A DNA stretch of 64,000 nt, from NCBI GenBank assembly GCA_013151635.1, contig JAADHV010000128.1:1-64000 (forward strand). The letters run 5' to 3'. Under the pieces are notes generated by a model. The model saw nothing but the letters and a program-made list of their open reading frames with translations, had not been told where the DNA came from and searched no databases. This document shows, piece by piece, positions 36,993-46,922 of this stretch; the first letter of the stretch is position 1, and each line of letters begins with the position of its first letter. Origin of the DNA: Deltaproteobacteria bacterium. GTDB lineage: Bacteria > Desulfobacterota > Desulfobacteria > Desulfobacterales > Desulfobacteraceae. The translations under genes and the position numbers were made by a program.

Positions 36993-39455
36993 TCATTGGT
37001 TGATGGGAAGTTTTATGATAAAGCTTGTTCCAACCCCCACCTTTGACTCAACTTCCATTGTCCCCCTGTGATGATCCGTAATAATAAAATATGAAACAGA
37101 AAGTCCCAGACCTGTCCCTATGCCTATTTCCTTGGTTGTAAAAAAAGGTTCGAAAATCCGTTTCCTGATATCCTCCGGGATACCCGGGCCATTGTCCCCG
37201 ATATGGATAATGGCATAGGTCCTGTCGAAGTCCAGCTTAAGTGTGAATTCAGGAGAAGTATTATTGTACAGTGTTTCAGACATGGCATGGGCGCCATTGG
37301 AAAGGATGTTTAAAAATACCTGCTGGATCTTGCTGCTTTCACACATGACCAATGGCATGTTCTGATTATAAAATCTTTTGATACTGATTTTTTTAAAATC
37401 AAATTTCTTTTTAAGGTTATAGCTTGTGGAAGCAAGTTCAATGGTTTTATCAAGCAGGCTTGCGATATCACATGGGGAAAAAGCAGAAGAGCTCATCCTG
37501 GAAAAAGAAAGCATGTCGCTTACTATTGTAGCAGCCCTGCTGCCTGCTTTCCGGATATTTTCAAGAACCAGGGGCAGTCCTCTTTCTTCTGCATATTTCC
37601 TGATCAGGTTAAAGCTTGTACCTGCTTTTTTTGCAGCATTTATATTCATCGGCAAATCTTTGAGCAGCCTGTTTTTTAAAACATCTGTATTCCCGATAAT
37701 ACCTGAAAGGGGGTTGTTGATTTCATGAGCCATACCGGCTGCAAGTCCGCCAATGGAGAGCATTTTTTCAGATTGGATCATCATCTCTTCAATCCTGACT
37801 TTTTCTGTGGTGTCATCAATTCGTATTACAGCCCCTTTTGTATTGTTTGTAATCAATGGATAAATGGTGATATCTTCATGTCTTTGTTCATTTTCTTTTA
37901 TTTTAACCACCCTTGTCTGTGTGCAGGGACAGCCTTCTTTAAATGTTGTTTCTATCAGGGCAAGTTCTTTTTCAGTTAACGGGAAAACATCTGTGATCTG
38001 CTTTCCCTCTGCATTTCTTGCAGTGATGCCAGTGGCGTTTTCCACTTTTTTGTTCCATTGGATGACCTTCATATCCTGGTCAATGGCAACCAGTGAAGAA
38101 GGCATGGAGTCGGTAATATTTTTTAACAGGTTTTGAACGTTCACTGTCTCACGCATTGCCTTTCGTAACGCCTTTTCCTTTTCAATCCTGTCCTCAACCA
38201 TCTGGTTCGCAAGTCTTCCCAGGAGTTTAAATTCTTTAAAAATTAACATTTTTTCATTAATCTTAATGTCTGAATCAGCAGCCTTTTGAAAAAAAATTGT
38301 AAATACATTGATTCCCTGGTCAAGGCGGTTTGTGATAAAAAAGCCAAGGATGAGTGCCAGTATTACCACAAGGAAGAAAAACCACATGATAATCAGGACA
38401 TTTCTTTTTAATGTTTTTTTGAACAGCTTTTTTTCAGTTTCAATGGTTTTGGCAACTTCATCCAGGTACACACCTGTCCCGATTGTCCATCCCCAGTCTT
38501 TTACAGAAACTGCATAGCTCAATTTGTCAGCAATTTTTCCGGTACTGGGTTTTTCCCAGGGATAGGTAATATATCCCCCGCCTTTTTTATTGCTGACATC
38601 AATAAGTTCCCTGACGATTTTTCTGCCATCCGGGGCTGTATGGTTAATGATATTTTTCCTGTAATATTTTTTCAGGGGGTGGCTTAAGCAGAATCCGTCC
38701 TTTTTAAAGACAAAGATATACTGGTCCTTGTGGTCTGTCAGTTGTGCCACCCTGTTCAGAATTTCTTTTTTTATATTCGCTTCCATGTCCTCAAGGTAAA
38801 ACCCTGCACAGATTACCAGGTTAAGGGGCTTAAAATTTTTCACATATGTAATTTTCACATGATCATTCCCTGTGGAATCAGGTTTGGACCACTTGTATCT
38901 ATAAAACCCCGAGTCATTCTTCCGGGCAAGGCTTACCATATCTTTAATAATGGATTTGCCATTAATATCCTTTAGTTTTTTTGTGTCCTTACCTTCCATT
39001 TCAGAAAGGTCTGCATTTAAAACCATGAAACCATCATAATTGAGGATGAAAAAATATCCCCTGCCATTGTCCCACCTTATAGGTCTTAAGGTTTCAATGA
39101 TTTTGGATTTAATTTTTTCTCCCGGTTCCTTGAATTTGTCCATGGTGTATATATGGGATGCAAGGGAATAGGCATGGTGAACCCTTTCTTTCACAAGGGT
39201 TTTGACCCTTGTTTCCGTGTTGGATTTTTTATAGTCAATAAAATTGATCACATTATTAATATCATTTAAAAGCCTGGTTTTATAAAACCGGGTATATTGT
39301 TCTTTTATTTTGACCAATTCTTCTTTTTTCTGATTGTATTCTGAAAAAACCCAGAAGCTCCCAATAGTGGGGGCGATGATAAGTATCGTGATAAGTATAC
39401 TTAAAAAGCCAGTGCCTGAAAGGGACCTGGGATTTATGATATTTTTAAGTTCCAT
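36993..39455 (-). CDS. Cache-PAS sensor histidine kinase
   Basis: A membrane sensor kinase of 820 residues. An N-terminal helix ([21 protein letters not shown]) is followed by a periplasmic region with two tandem single-Cache modules ([20 protein letters not shown] and [19 protein letters not shown] ... [14 protein letters not shown]), a second membrane helix ([19 protein letters not shown]), a PAS domain ([20 protein letters not shown]), the HisKA site [21 protein letters not shown] and HATPase boxes ([31 protein letters not shown]). sCache_2 modules often bind small carboxylates. No response regulator is adjacent, so the partner is elsewhere. Confidence 0.93.
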   Translation of the reverse strand: MELKNIINPRSLSGTGFLSILITILIIAPTIGSFWVFSEYNQKKEELVKIKEQYTRFYKTRLLNDINNVINFIDYKKSNTETRVKTLVKERVHHAYSLASHIYTMDKFKEPGEKIKSKIIETLRPIRWDNGRGYFFILNYDGFMVLNADLSEMEGKDTKKLKDINGKSIIKDMVSLARKNDSGFYRYKWSKPDSTGNDHVKITYVKNFKPLNLVICAGFYLEDMEANIKKEILNRVAQLTDHKDQYIFVFKKDGFCLSHPLKKYYRKNIINHTAPDGRKIVRELIDVSNKKGGGYITYPWEKPSTGKIADKLSYAVSVKDWGWTIGTGVYLDEVAKTIETEKKLFKKTLKRNVLIIMWFFFLVVILALILGFFITNRLDQGINVFTIFFQKAADSDIKINEKMLIFKEFKLLGRLANQMVEDRIEKEKALRKAMRETVNVQNLLKNITDSMPSSLVAIDQDMKVIQWNKKVENATGITARNAEGKQITDVFPLTEKELALIETTFKEGCPCTQTRVVKIKENEQRHEDITIYPLITNNTKGAVIRIDDTTEKVRIEEMMIQSEKMLSIGGLAAGMAHEINNPLSGIIGNTDVLKNRLLKDLPMNINAAKKAGTSFNLIRKYAEERGLPLVLENIRKAGSRAATIVSDMLSFSRMSSSAFSPCDIASLLDKTIELASTSYNLKKKFDFKKISIKRFYNQNMPLVMCESSKIQQVFLNILSNGAHAMSETLYNNTSPEFTLKLDFDRTYAIIHIGDNGPGIPEDIRKRIFEPFFTTKEIGIGTGLGLSVSYFIITDHHRGTMEVESKVGVGTSFIIKLPINQ

Positions 39456-39825
39456 TAATCGGTATGCATCTCCTTTATTGGAACAGTTTCACCGTTTTAA
39501 TCCTCGTTAAATACGTATTGTTCAGCCCGTGGTGATCTTCAGGGCCAAATGTAAGTTCTATGCTACCGATAATTTTTTTTGAGTATCTCAAAATTGATAC
39601 GCCAAGGCAATTATTTTTGAAGAAATTTTCGTAAAATTGTTAACCTCCTTCTTAAATTGCTTGCAAACCACTGCCAACCAAAGATATAAAAGCTTAAAAT
39701 ATTAATTAAAAGGCAGAATATCATCTGTGAGATTTAAAATGAAGATATAAAAAAAGTGTTCCCCTGTCTTTATGATTTTACTTGAGATTGATTTTAAAAA
39801 AAATAAGCATTAAAGGATACCGGCA
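39456..39825. other. 370-bp divergent intergenic region
   Basis: AT-rich stretch between the divergent sensor kinase and serB. No gene or clear hairpin is visible. It must hold both promoters; TTAAAATATTAATTAAAAGG near 39695 is AT-rich enough for one, but I see no confident -35/-10 pair. Confidence 0.35.
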
Positions 39826-41073
39826 ATGAGTGATGTCGTATTGATAAATATTACAGGCAGGGACAGGAAAGGGCTTGATGCAAAATTTACAGGGATTCTG
39901 GCAGGATATGATGTCAATATCCTGGATATCGGCCAGGCCGTGATCCATGAGCATATTTCCCTTGGAATACTGGCTGAAATTCCTAATTCAAAAGATTTTT
40001 CTTCAATTTTCAAAGATATGTTATTTGAGGGTCACAACATGGGGCTTGCGATAGACATCAAACCGATTGATCCTGAAAATTATGAAAAATGGGTCCACGC
40101 CCAGGGAAAAGAAAGGCGGATTATCACAATCCTTGGCAGGACGGTCACAGCCCAGCAGATTTCCGCTGTGGCATCGATTATTGCAAATAACCATCTTAAC
40201 ATTGACGGCATCACCCGCCTGACAGGAAGGATTTCCCTTAAAGAGACAAAGGATAATCCAAGGGCTAGTGTACAGCTCTCCGTCAGCGGCAAACCATTGA
40301 ATATCCTTGATATGAGAAGACGGTTCATGGAAATATCCCAGGAAGCCGGGATTGATATCTCTTTTCATGTGGACAATATCTACAGGAAAAACAGGAAACT
40401 GGTTGTTTTTGATATGGATTCGACATTGATTCAGACCGAAGTCATTGTTGAGCTGGCAAAGCTGGCCGGTGTGGGGGATAAGGTGGATAAAATTACCGAA
40501 TCCGCCATGAGAGGGGAAATAGATTTTAAAGAAAGCTTTAGAAAAAGGGTGGCACTTTTAAAAGGGATAAAACAAGAGCAGCTTGCAAAAATTTCAAGGG
40601 ACCTGCCTTTAACCGAAGGTGCAGACCTGGTGACCAAGACCTTGAGAGGCCTTGGTTATAAGCTTGGTATCCTGTCCGGGGGATTTACCTTTGTCGGTGA
40701 ATATTTAAAAGACCTGCTCGGGTTCGATTATGTGTATGCAAATACGCTTGATATTCAAAATGGCGTGGTTACCGGGAATGTTGTCGGTGATATTGTGGAC
40801 GGTGAGAAAAAAGCAATATTGCTAAGGCAGATTGCCCAGAAGGAGAATATTGCCCTTGAACAGACCATTGCAGTCGGCGATGGTGCAAACGATCTTCCCA
40901 TGATCAGCATAGCAGGTCTGGGCGTTGCCTTTAATGCAAAGCCTGTTGTCAGGCAGAAAGCATCCAATACCATATCGAGTGTCGGCCTTGACGGTCTTTT
41001 ATACCTGATCGGCATTCATGAAAGAGAGATCAAGCAGGAAGTCAGGCAGACTGCAGAGTATTCATATGGATAA
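39826..41073 (+). CDS. serB: Phosphoserine phosphatase with N-terminal ACT domains
   Basis: Last step of serine biosynthesis, hydrolysing O-phospho-L-serine. The N-terminal ~170 residues hold two ACT-like regulatory domains (VVLINITGRDRKGLDAKFTGIL; RIITILGRTVTAQQISAVASII). The HAD phosphatase follows: motif I VVFDMDSTLIQTE (DxDxT), motif II LGILSGGFTFV and motif III AVGDGANDLPMIS. ACT domains suggest amino-acid feedback. Length 415 fits ACT-fused SerB. The iron-sulfur protein gene starts inside its last codons. Confidence 0.95.
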   Translation: MSDVVLINITGRDRKGLDAKFTGILAGYDVNILDIGQAVIHEHISLGILAEIPNSKDFSSIFKDMLFEGHNMGLAIDIKPIDPENYEKWVHAQGKERRIITILGRTVTAQQISAVASIIANNHLNIDGITRLTGRISLKETKDNPRASVQLSVSGKPLNILDMRRRFMEISQEAGIDISFHVDNIYRKNRKLVVFDMDSTLIQTEVIVELAKLAGVGDKVDKITESAMRGEIDFKESFRKRVALLKGIKQEQLAKISRDLPLTEGADLVTKTLRGLGYKLGILSGGFTFVGEYLKDLLGFDYVYANTLDIQNGVVTGNVVGDIVDGEKKAILLRQIAQKENIALEQTIAVGDGANDLPMISIAGLGVAFNAKPVVRQKASNTISSVGLDGLLYLIGIHEREIKQEVRQTAEYSYG

Positions 41074-42376
41074 AATGCAGCAGCTTGCCAGTGAAGTCAG
41101 AGGGCTGGAAGGCCAGCTTGCCGTATGTACAAGGTGCGGGATGTGCCAGGCAAATTGCCCCTTGTTTGCCAGAACAGGAAAAGAAGCGGATGTGTCAAGG
41201 GGAAAGCTTGTCCTGATCAATGGATTGATAGATCAGATGTTTGACGATGCAAAGGGAGTGAACGACCGCCTTCAAAGGTGTCTTCTTTGCGGATCATGCG
41301 CCCATGGATGCCCCGGCAGCGTGAATGCGGTTGAGATATTTTTAAGAGCAAGAGCTGTCATTGCCCGATATCTTGGTCTCTCACTTCCCAAAAAGATATT
41401 GTTTAAAAAAATCCTGTCCAGCCCTGAAACATTCAACACTATCATGGGGATGGCGGCTTTTTTCCAGAAGATTTTTTTTAAAAAGGAAAAAAACTTCCAG
41501 AAAACCTCCTGTGCAAGGATTGCTTCGCCGCTTTTGCGGCACAGGCATATTGTTCCTTTGAAAAAACCTGTTTTTAATAAAACACTTGAAAACCTTGATT
41601 TCAGGGTCAAAGGAAAAGGTTTAAAGGTGGCTTTTTTTACAGGTTGCCTGATTGATAAGGTCTTTGTGAATATTGGCTTTAGTGTTGCAGATGTATTAAA
41701 GTATTTTAAAACCCGTGTTCTTATTCCGGCCAATCAGGGCTGTTGCGGTATCCCGGCAATCGCATCAGGGGATTTTGAGACCTTTGAAACCCTTGTAAAA
41801 TTTCACGTGGATCTTTTTTCAAAGGAAAGATTTGATTACCTTGTAACAGCCTGTGCCACCTGTTCGTCAACCATCATAAACCTTTGGCCTTCACTTTTAA
41901 AAGATAAGGATAAAAAGTTTTTAAAAGGTATTGAGGCATTGGCTCAAAAGACTGTGGACATAAGCTGGCTTCTGGAAAAGCGCTTTGATATTTTTTCAGC
42001 AATCCCAAAACTTGAGAGGAAAAAAGAGCTCGTTACTTATCATGATCCCTGTCATCTTAAAAAGTCTCTCGGGGTGTTTAATGAACCAAGGCGGGTCATT
42101 CTTGCTTCGGGCAATATTTTAAAAGAAATGGCGGACAGTGACACCTGCTGCGGCATGGGAGGAAGTTTCAATCTTAAACATTATGATATTTCATCTGAAA
42201 TCGGTTTAAAAAAAGCCAGGGATATTGTGGATACAGGCTGCTCAATAGTTGCAACCTCCTGCCCTGCCTGTATGATGCAGGTTTCCGACATGCTGGCAAA
42301 ACTTGACCAGCCTGTCCTTGTTAAACACCCGGTCGAGATTTATGCCAAAGCCCTCATGGGTGATAATAAACCGTAG
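41066..42376 (+). CDS. CCG-domain iron-sulfur protein (GlcF / heterodisulfide-reductase-D-like)
   Basis: A 436-residue electron carrier. Two [4Fe-4S] ferredoxin motifs stand near the N-terminus ([12 protein letters not shown] and [12 protein letters not shown]), and two CCG (DUF224) domains follow: [15 protein letters not shown]...[13 protein letters not shown] and [12 protein letters not shown]...[12 protein letters not shown]. These occur in glycolate and lactate oxidase subunits and in HdrD-like proteins, which pass electrons between a flavin dehydrogenase and the quinone pool or a thiol cofactor. No FAD-binding partner (GlcD/LldE-type) lies next to it. ATG 41066 overlaps the serB stop by eight bases and starts nearer the first cluster than the track's 41018. 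The 3' end overlaps queC by 23 bases, tail to tail. Confidence 0.9.
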   Translation: MDKMQQLASEVRGLEGQLAVCTRCGMCQANCPLFARTGKEADVSRGKLVLINGLIDQMFDDAKGVNDRLQRCLLCGSCAHGCPGSVNAVEIFLRARAVIARYLGLSLPKKILFKKILSSPETFNTIMGMAAFFQKIFFKKEKNFQKTSCARIASPLLRHRHIVPLKKPVFNKTLENLDFRVKGKGLKVAFFTGCLIDKVFVNIGFSVADVLKYFKTRVLIPANQGCCGIPAIASGDFETFETLVKFHVDLFSKERFDYLVTACATCSSTIINLWPSLLKDKDKKFLKGIEALAQKTVDISWLLEKRFDIFSAIPKLERKKELVTYHDPCHLKKSLGVFNEPRRVILASGNILKEMADSDTCCGMGGSFNLKHYDISSEIGLKKARDIVDTGCSIVATSCPACMMQVSDMLAKLDQPVLVKHPVEIYAKALMGDNKP

Positions 42377-43052
42377 GATCGCAGATGCCTGCTTCTTTAA
42401 AGCCTTTTATCCTGTGAAGGCAGCTATCGCAACCACCGCACGACCGGCCTTTTGAATCAGGATCATAGCAGGAGATGGTCAAAGAATAGTCTACCCCTAA
42501 TGCATTACCTTGTTTAATGATTTCCCCTTTTGAGAGATTGATCAGGGGAGTTTTGATTTTCAATGCGGTTTCTTTTGTCACCCCTGTCCTGGTGGCAAGG
42601 TTGGCCATTTTTTCAAAGGCCTCAATAAAGGCGGGCCTGCAGTCAGGATATCCTGAATAATCCACGGCAGTAACCCCGATATAAATGGATGCAGCCTTTA
42701 AAACTTCAGCCCAGGCCATGGCATAGGATAAAAAAATAGTATTCCTGGCCGGAACATAAGTAATGGGGATTTCTTTTTCATCTTTGATGTCTTCGACATT
42801 TTCATGTTTCGGAACTTTTATTTCATCAGTCAGGGCAGAGCCGCCAAACTGCCTTAAATCAATGTCAATTATTTTATGTTCCTTTGCCTTGAGTGACAGG
42901 GCGACTTTTTTAGAAGCTTCAAGCTCCACTGAATGCCTTTGCCCATACCTGAAACTTAAGGAGTAAATCTCTTTCCCCTTTGATTTTGCAATGGCCATGG
43001 CTGTTGTGGAATCAATTCCGCCGCTGGAAAGCACGATAGCTTTTTTCGTCAT
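42354..43052 (-). CDS. queC: 7-cyano-7-deazaguanine (preQ0) synthase
   Basis: ATP-dependent conversion of 7-carboxy-7-deazaguanine to preQ0 on the queuosine/7-deazaguanine route. The PP-loop [17 protein letters not shown] is at the N-terminus, with [13 protein letters not shown] and [17 protein letters not shown]. The structural zinc cysteines are in [21 protein letters not shown] (C-x8-CxxCxxC). Length 232 is normal. It is the last gene of the queD-queE-queC operon, nine bases after queE, and overlaps the convergent CCG gene. Confidence 0.96.
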   Translation of the reverse strand: MTKKAIVLSSGGIDSTTAMAIAKSKGKEIYSLSFRYGQRHSVELEASKKVALSLKAKEHKIIDIDLRQFGGSALTDEIKVPKHENVEDIKDEKEIPITYVPARNTIFLSYAMAWAEVLKAASIYIGVTAVDYSGYPDCRPAFIEAFEKMANLATRTGVTKETALKIKTPLINLSKGEIIKQGNALGVDYSLTISCYDPDSKGRSCGGCDSCLHRIKGFKEAGICDPTVYYHP

Positions 43053-43061
43053 TTTTTTTAT

Positions 43062-43706
43062 TTAAACTCCTCGTTTGTCAGGGTTCCATATGATCTTGTG
43101 CTGCTGCAAAGAAAGCCTTGCCCGGATATTGTCTTCCATCATCCAGGCAGCAATGGCTTCTGGCAGGATCTGTCCTGAAACAGGCGAAAGATGGATTTTT
43201 TGTCGTGAAAGCCCTGTTAATTTATTTTTAATGAAGCCTTTTGCAAAGTCATAGTCCTGCCGGGAACCAATGACAAATTTTATTTCATCATTTTCAGATA
43301 AAAAATTAATGTTTTCAGGTAAAAAACTGCCGGATTCATTGCTGGAAGGGCATTTGACATCAATTATCCTTATGCATTCAGGATCAATATTTTTAATGCT
43401 TTGACTGCCGTTGGTTTCAAGAAGAACCTTGTATTTTTTTTTAATAAGCATGGATATCATGGCAGGCGTGCCGCCCTGTAAAAGAGGCTCGCCACCCGTT
43501 ATTTCAACCAGGCTGCAATTAAACAAATCAATTTTTTTCATGATTTGTTCAAGGTTCATTGATTGGGATTCTTTTTTTGCATACCTTGTGTCGCACCATG
43601 AACAATCAAGGTTGCATCCAGAGAGCCTTATGAAAATGCAGGGCAGCCCCACAAAGGTGGATTCCCCCTGAAGGCTGCAGAAAATCTCACAGATATCAAG
43701 CTGCAA
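43062..43706 (-). CDS. queE: 7-carboxy-7-deazaguanine synthase
   Basis: Radical SAM enzyme that contracts 6-carboxy-tetrahydropterin to 7-carboxy-7-deazaguanine. Signatures: EIFCSLQGESTFVGLPCIFIRLSGCNLDCSWCDT, with the CxxxCxxC cluster motif as CNLDCSWC, then EITGGEPLLQGG and LLETNGS. The 214-residue length is typical of this minimal radical SAM fold. It begins directly after the queD stop codon with no gap and is followed by queC. Confidence 0.96.
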   Translation of the reverse strand: MQLDICEIFCSLQGESTFVGLPCIFIRLSGCNLDCSWCDTRYAKKESQSMNLEQIMKKIDLFNCSLVEITGGEPLLQGGTPAMISMLIKKKYKVLLETNGSQSIKNIDPECIRIIDVKCPSSNESGSFLPENINFLSENDEIKFVIGSRQDYDFAKGFIKNKLTGLSRQKIHLSPVSGQILPEAIAAWMMEDNIRARLSLQQHKIIWNPDKRGV

Positions 43707-44087
43707 TTAAGCCTCCTGAAAGGAAGAACCGCATCCGGGACTTTCAAATACCATGACTTTTTTGACCTTTATATGTTCGGTGTTCAACCGCCTGGAAAGT
43801 TCTGTATATAAAAACCTGGAAAGGTTTTCAGATGTGGGATTGATGCTGCCGAATTCGGCAACCTCATTGAGATTGGTATGGTCAAGTTTTCCCAAAACAT
43901 CTTTTACAACGGCTTTTACATCCCTGAAATCAATGCCGATACCGAGCTTGTTAAGCTTTGTACATTGAATATATGCCTCAACAATCCAATTATGTCCATG
44001 CATATTGGAGCAATTCCCATCATATCCTCTCAATGCATGGGCAGCCGCAAAGTGGTCCTTTACATAAATTTCATATATACCCGGCAT
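43707..44087 (-). CDS. queD: 6-carboxy-5,6,7,8-tetrahydropterin synthase
   Basis: Converts 7,8-dihydroneopterin triphosphate to 6-carboxytetrahydropterin, the second step towards queuosine precursors. The zinc histidines are visible in HFAAAHAL and NMHGHNW, with the catalytic cysteine in NCSNMHGH (Cx3HxH), plus FRDVKAVVKDVLGKLDHTNLNE. Length 126 fits QueD. It is the first gene of the queD-queE-queC run. GTP cyclohydrolase (folE) is not in the window. I looked for a preQ1 riboswitch upstream and did not see one. Confidence 0.95.
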   Translation of the reverse strand: MPGIYEIYVKDHFAAAHALRGYDGNCSNMHGHNWIVEAYIQCTKLNKLGIGIDFRDVKAVVKDVLGKLDHTNLNEVAEFGSINPTSENLSRFLYTELSRRLNTEHIKVKKVMVFESPGCGSSFQEA

Positions 44088-44322
44088 AAAGTCTCCTGAT
44101 TATCTGATTAATTTTTTAAATAATACCATAAACTTTGTTTGGAATCAAAGATGCCAAGGAAAAATATTTTATAGACATTTTTATAAAAAATGAGGAAAGT
44201 TAATGTGTAAAAAAAGCATTTGCTTTTTATTTCGGCTGTAAATAAAGTAATGATTTTGCATTGATTGTGAAATAGTTTTCATATTATTATGTATTTTAGG
44301 TAATAGATTTTGCCTGGAAAGG

Positions 44323-44345
44323 AGCAATGTTTTTTGAACATTGCT
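44323..44345. promoter_or_regulatory. Perfect 9-bp inverted repeat upstream of PEP-CTERM gene
   Basis: AGCAATGTT and AACATTGCT flank a five-base spacer, TTTTG. No T-run follows, so it is not a terminator. It is centred about 70 bases before the predicted sigma-54 transcription start, a usual place for an enhancer-binding-protein site. The role is inferred. Confidence 0.5.
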
Positions 44346-44378
44346 GATCTGAGGCCAAAGTGATAGCCATTTTTCAAA

Positions 44379-44394
44379 CGGTATACTTTTTGCT
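44379..44394 (+). promoter_or_regulatory. Putative sigma-54 promoter of PEP-CTERM gene 1
   Basis: CGGTATACTTTTTGCT shows the GG-N10-GC spacing of RpoN promoters with a good TTGCT -12 element. The GC lies 72 bases before ATG 44465, close to the same spacing as in the two other PEP-CTERM genes. Confidence 0.6.
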
Positions 44395-44464
44395 TCTAAT
44401 TTTTAAACTTAAGAACTGATAGTTTGTAATTTTATTCAACTTACGCTTGAAAAGGAGTAAATTA

Positions 44465-45079
44465 ATGAAGAAATTGATTTTCTTATTGTGCAGTCTTTTG
44501 TTAATGCTTTGTTCATTCAGCAACGTAAGTGCCGCAACGATAGGTAACGCACTTATTGAAAGACCTTCTGTGGACAGTTGGTCAAATTTTAATGTAATTG
44601 ATACCTCTTTGCAGCTTACAGATGATGGTGTAATTGATTCCTGGAGTATCCGTGCACAGTTTAACAGTGACGGCGGCAGCAATGTATATTTTCAAATATT
44701 AAGACTTACTTCAGCTGATACCTATACTATTATTGGGGAAAATGAATTCATGGTTGGTGATACACAGAACGTGCAAACATTTACTGTAGCTGATTCTGAT
44801 AAGATCAGCTATCAATCAGGTGATTTCATTGGATGGGCTTTTAGTGGAAAAGCAACCTTTGGATTTGCTGGTAATACGGGAAATAATATCCTTCATTCTC
44901 ATTCTGATAATTCACGTATAACCGGGGCAGGCACAGTTATTGATGTTGCGAATTTCTGGTCCACCAATAGAATATATTCCATTTCTGCAGACACCTCGCC
45001 AGTTCCGGAACCAGCGACAATGATTCTTTTCAGTATTGCACTTATTGGTCTTACTGGTGTCAGCAGGAAAAGACAATAA
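44465..45079 (+). CDS. PEP-CTERM sorting-domain protein (gene 1)
   Basis: A secreted 204-residue protein. ATG 44465 has AAGGAG about six bases upstream; the track start at 44447 is too early. A signal peptide (KKLIFLLCSLLLMLCSFSNVSAA) leads a beta-sandwich-like body of ~150 residues (SWSIRAQFNSDGGSNVYFQILRL). The C-terminus has the full PEP-CTERM signal: VPEPATM, a hydrophobic helix, then basic SRKRQ. Such proteins are cleaved and attached by exosortase and usually belong to exopolysaccharide or floc matrix; no exosortase gene is in this window. The body is of unknown function. It is the first of a tandem PEP-CTERM pair. Confidence 0.88.
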   Translation: MKKLIFLLCSLLLMLCSFSNVSAATIGNALIERPSVDSWSNFNVIDTSLQLTDDGVIDSWSIRAQFNSDGGSNVYFQILRLTSADTYTIIGENEFMVGDTQNVQTFTVADSDKISYQSGDFIGWAFSGKATFGFAGNTGNNILHSHSDNSRITGAGTVIDVANFWSTNRIYSISADTSPVPEPATMILFSIALIGLTGVSRKRQ

Positions 45080-45102
45080 TTGACCCAAATATTGTCTTGT
45101 GC

Positions 45103-45118
45103 TGGTATGATTTTTGCT
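45103..45118 (+). promoter_or_regulatory. Putative sigma-54 promoter of PEP-CTERM gene 2
   Basis: TGGTATGATTTTTGCT, with GG-N10-GC spacing, TGG at -24 and TTGCT at -12. It is nearly the same string as before gene 1 and ends about 74 bases before ATG 45191/45194. Confidence 0.65.
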
Positions 45119-45193
45119 GTAAATTTGTTGTTGCGAACTTGAGGTGTGCAACTGGAATAATATGGATTGATTCTTTTTTAAGCGGAGGTAATG

Positions 45194-45793
45194 ATGGAAA
45201 AAAGAGTGTTTGTTGGATTTTTAATGATTTTGTTTTTATCAGGTATCACTAATATTGCTAGTGCAAGTATAATTCAAGGAGATTTTTATAATAAGACTAT
45301 TTATGATTATCAATTCCAGTATCATGATGAACAATGGGAACACATAGGAGCCACTATCATATCAGGCCCGGAACTTACCAATGCAAACAAAACCGATACT
45401 GACAATTGGTTCATGCAGCATGCCCAGGCGGATATGGATTTTAATTCTACTGATAATACCCTTTCGATTATACCACAAACTGCAGGTGGGATTACACAGT
45501 TTGAAGCATGGATCGATAACATGATTTTCGATATTCCAGGAGAGATAATTACGGGGATCACCATTACAGATAGTGGGATGCTTCCAGTTACGCCAACCCT
45601 GTCATGGACGGATAACTCCCTGCATATAACCTATTCATCAGCTAGCTATTTTAATTTTGATTTGAGCAAGACTGATATATTCCAAATAGAAACATCGAGT
45701 CCATCTGCTGTCCCCGAACCTGCAACAATGGTTCTCCTTGGATTCGGCCTTTTAAGTCTTGCAGGAGTCAGCAGAAAGAAAATTATCAAATAG
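45194..45793 (+). CDS. PEP-CTERM sorting-domain protein (gene 2)
   Basis: A secreted 199-residue protein. GGAGG lies five bases before ATG 45194; ATG 45191 would be only two bases away. A signal peptide (VFVGFLMILFLSGITNIASA) is followed by a beta-rich body and the C-terminal sorting signal VPEPATMVLLGFGLLSLAG plus SRKKIIK. The body shares no obvious identity with gene 1 apart from the signals, so the pair is not a simple tandem duplication. The product probably goes to the cell surface or matrix. Confidence 0.87.
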   Translation: MEKRVFVGFLMILFLSGITNIASASIIQGDFYNKTIYDYQFQYHDEQWEHIGATIISGPELTNANKTDTDNWFMQHAQADMDFNSTDNTLSIIPQTAGGITQFEAWIDNMIFDIPGEIITGITITDSGMLPVTPTLSWTDNSLHITYSSASYFNFDLSKTDIFQIETSSPSAVPEPATMVLLGFGLLSLAGVSRKKIIK

Positions 45794-45824
45794 TTTGACT
45801 GAAACATTTAGAAATAGAACCAAG

Positions 45825-45893
45825 GAGCAGGGATTTGAGCCACGGGCCCTGCGGAGATAGATGAGCCGCATGCTCTGACCAACTCAGCTACTT
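45825..45893 (-). pseudogene. Degenerate tRNA-Met copy
   Basis: On the minus strand this matches the intact tRNA-Met at 48735-48811 over GTTGGTCAGAGCATGCGGCT, and again at CCGCAG and the T-arm end ATCCCTGC. It is not functional: the acceptor arms (GTGAAAA against GCTCCTT) do not pair, one D-stem pair is lost (GCTG), and the anticodon loop has grown to 11 bases. Same orientation as the intact gene. Confidence 0.8.
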
Positions 45894-46043
45894 TTCACCT
45901 GGCCACAGGGATTTTTGTGGTGGCAATGGGTTTTGGGGTATGAAATTTGTGCGCAGACCATCAATGGTTTTTCAGTTGATGCGGCTGCGCACCTGGACTA
46001 TAGACAGAACTTGTCTCTGACAAGTATCTGCTTTTCCAGCTGA

Positions 46044-46922
46044 TTATTGGTCCATGGATCCGCCATGCCCGCCAGAACCACCAGAACCACCAGAACCACC
46101 AGAATTACCAGAATTACCAGAATTACCAGAATTACCAGAATTACCAGAATTACCAGAATTACCAGAATTACCAGAATTACCAGAATTACCAGAACCACCG
46201 GAATCATGAACTATGCCGTACCTGTGGGCATAGGATGCCGGGTTTGCTTTTTGATGCATATAAGATTGACGTATCTGTTTCATTTCCCGTTCGGTGCGTT
46301 GCTGTTTTAATTCTTTACAGACAATATCCGCGGCAGCTTCAGTGGAAATGCCGTGGCGTGCAAGGGTCTTTAAATACAATGCGCTTTCTTCGGCAAGTGC
46401 GTCGGAGCGGGTCTGTGTCATCTCGTGTGTTCTTTTGAGCAGATCCTGAATCGTGCGCTCAACATCTGCCTCGCGCATCCCGGCCGCAATGCTTTGTGCC
46501 AAGGCATTGCCGATGGTGTGGACCCGAGCCGGGCTCTTTGCTACCTCCCTGGCATAGCGGTAAGCATGGGCGTAACGTACCCGCGTCTTGTCCATGGCTT
46601 GTACCACCATGTCTTCGGGGATGTTTTTTGCTATCCCTTCATACATCTTGTTCATGACCGGGTTTGCCGGCAAATTATTTTCAACGGTATTGATTACGCT
46701 TTGTTGCGCCCTCAATATATTTTGGTTTTGGAACCGATGTTGCAGCATCGTCCGGGTCATCTTGACGGTTTCCTCTCTTGATATGCCGGCATTGACCATA
46801 GCCTGTGCCCGGATTATGATCTGGTCAGCGGTCCCGGCGGGTAAGCCGTCATTGATCTCATCTGCCTGAACGGTTGAAAAACAGAGAAAAAAAACGATAG
46901 CGGCCCAAAAAATTTTTTTCAT
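46044..46922 (-). CDS. Secreted helical protein with Gly-Asn-Ser repeat tail
   Basis: A 292-residue exported protein that I cannot place in a named family. AAGGAGG precedes the ATG. A signal peptide (IFWAAIVFFLCFSTVQA) leads an all-helical body of ~210 residues with repeating three-helix-like units (AGTADQIIIRAQAMVNAGISREE; GMREADVERTIQDLLKRTHEMTQ; HGISTEAAADIVCKELKQQR). From residue ~243 it is a low-complexity tail of ten GNS triplets flanked by GGS triplets, ending GGHGGSMDQ. The tail may be a flexible surface linker. It follows the ECF sigma operon on the same strand after ~190 bases and may be its target. Confidence 0.78.
   Translation of the reverse strand: MKKIFWAAIVFFLCFSTVQADEINDGLPAGTADQIIIRAQAMVNAGISREETVKMTRTMLQHRFQNQNILRAQQSVINTVENNLPANPVMNKMYEGIAKNIPEDMVVQAMDKTRVRYAHAYRYAREVAKSPARVHTIGNALAQSIAAGMREADVERTIQDLLKRTHEMTQTRSDALAEESALYLKTLARHGISTEAAADIVCKELKQQRTEREMKQIRQSYMHQKANPASYAHRYGIVHDSGGSGNSGNSGNSGNSGNSGNSGNSGNSGNSGNSGGSGGSGGSGGHGGSMDQ
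46072..46206. repeat. 9-bp tandem repeat encoding (GNS/GGS)n
   Basis: Fifteen 9-bp units in a row on the plus strand: three CCAGAACCA, ten identical CCAGAATTA, one CCAGAACCA and one CCGGAATCA. The unit is a multiple of three, so copy-number slippage would keep the reading frame of the minus-strand gene. A coding minisatellite, not a CRISPR array. Confidence 0.9.

Noticed and set aside
44088-44322. preQ1 riboswitch upstream of queD
   Set aside because: No short hairpin with the A-rich pseudoknot tail or preQ1-binding C is visible; the region is only AT-rich.
45825-45893. A second functional tRNA-Met
   Set aside because: Acceptor arms do not pair, the D stem has a mismatch and the anticodon loop has 11 bases, so it is a relic.
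46047-46310. Arg/Thr-Ile repeat ORFs and a possible CRISPR or origin iteron array
   Set aside because: The 9-base units have no spacers and are fully explained as codons of the minus-strand NSG-tailed protein; ORFs on the other frames are shadows.
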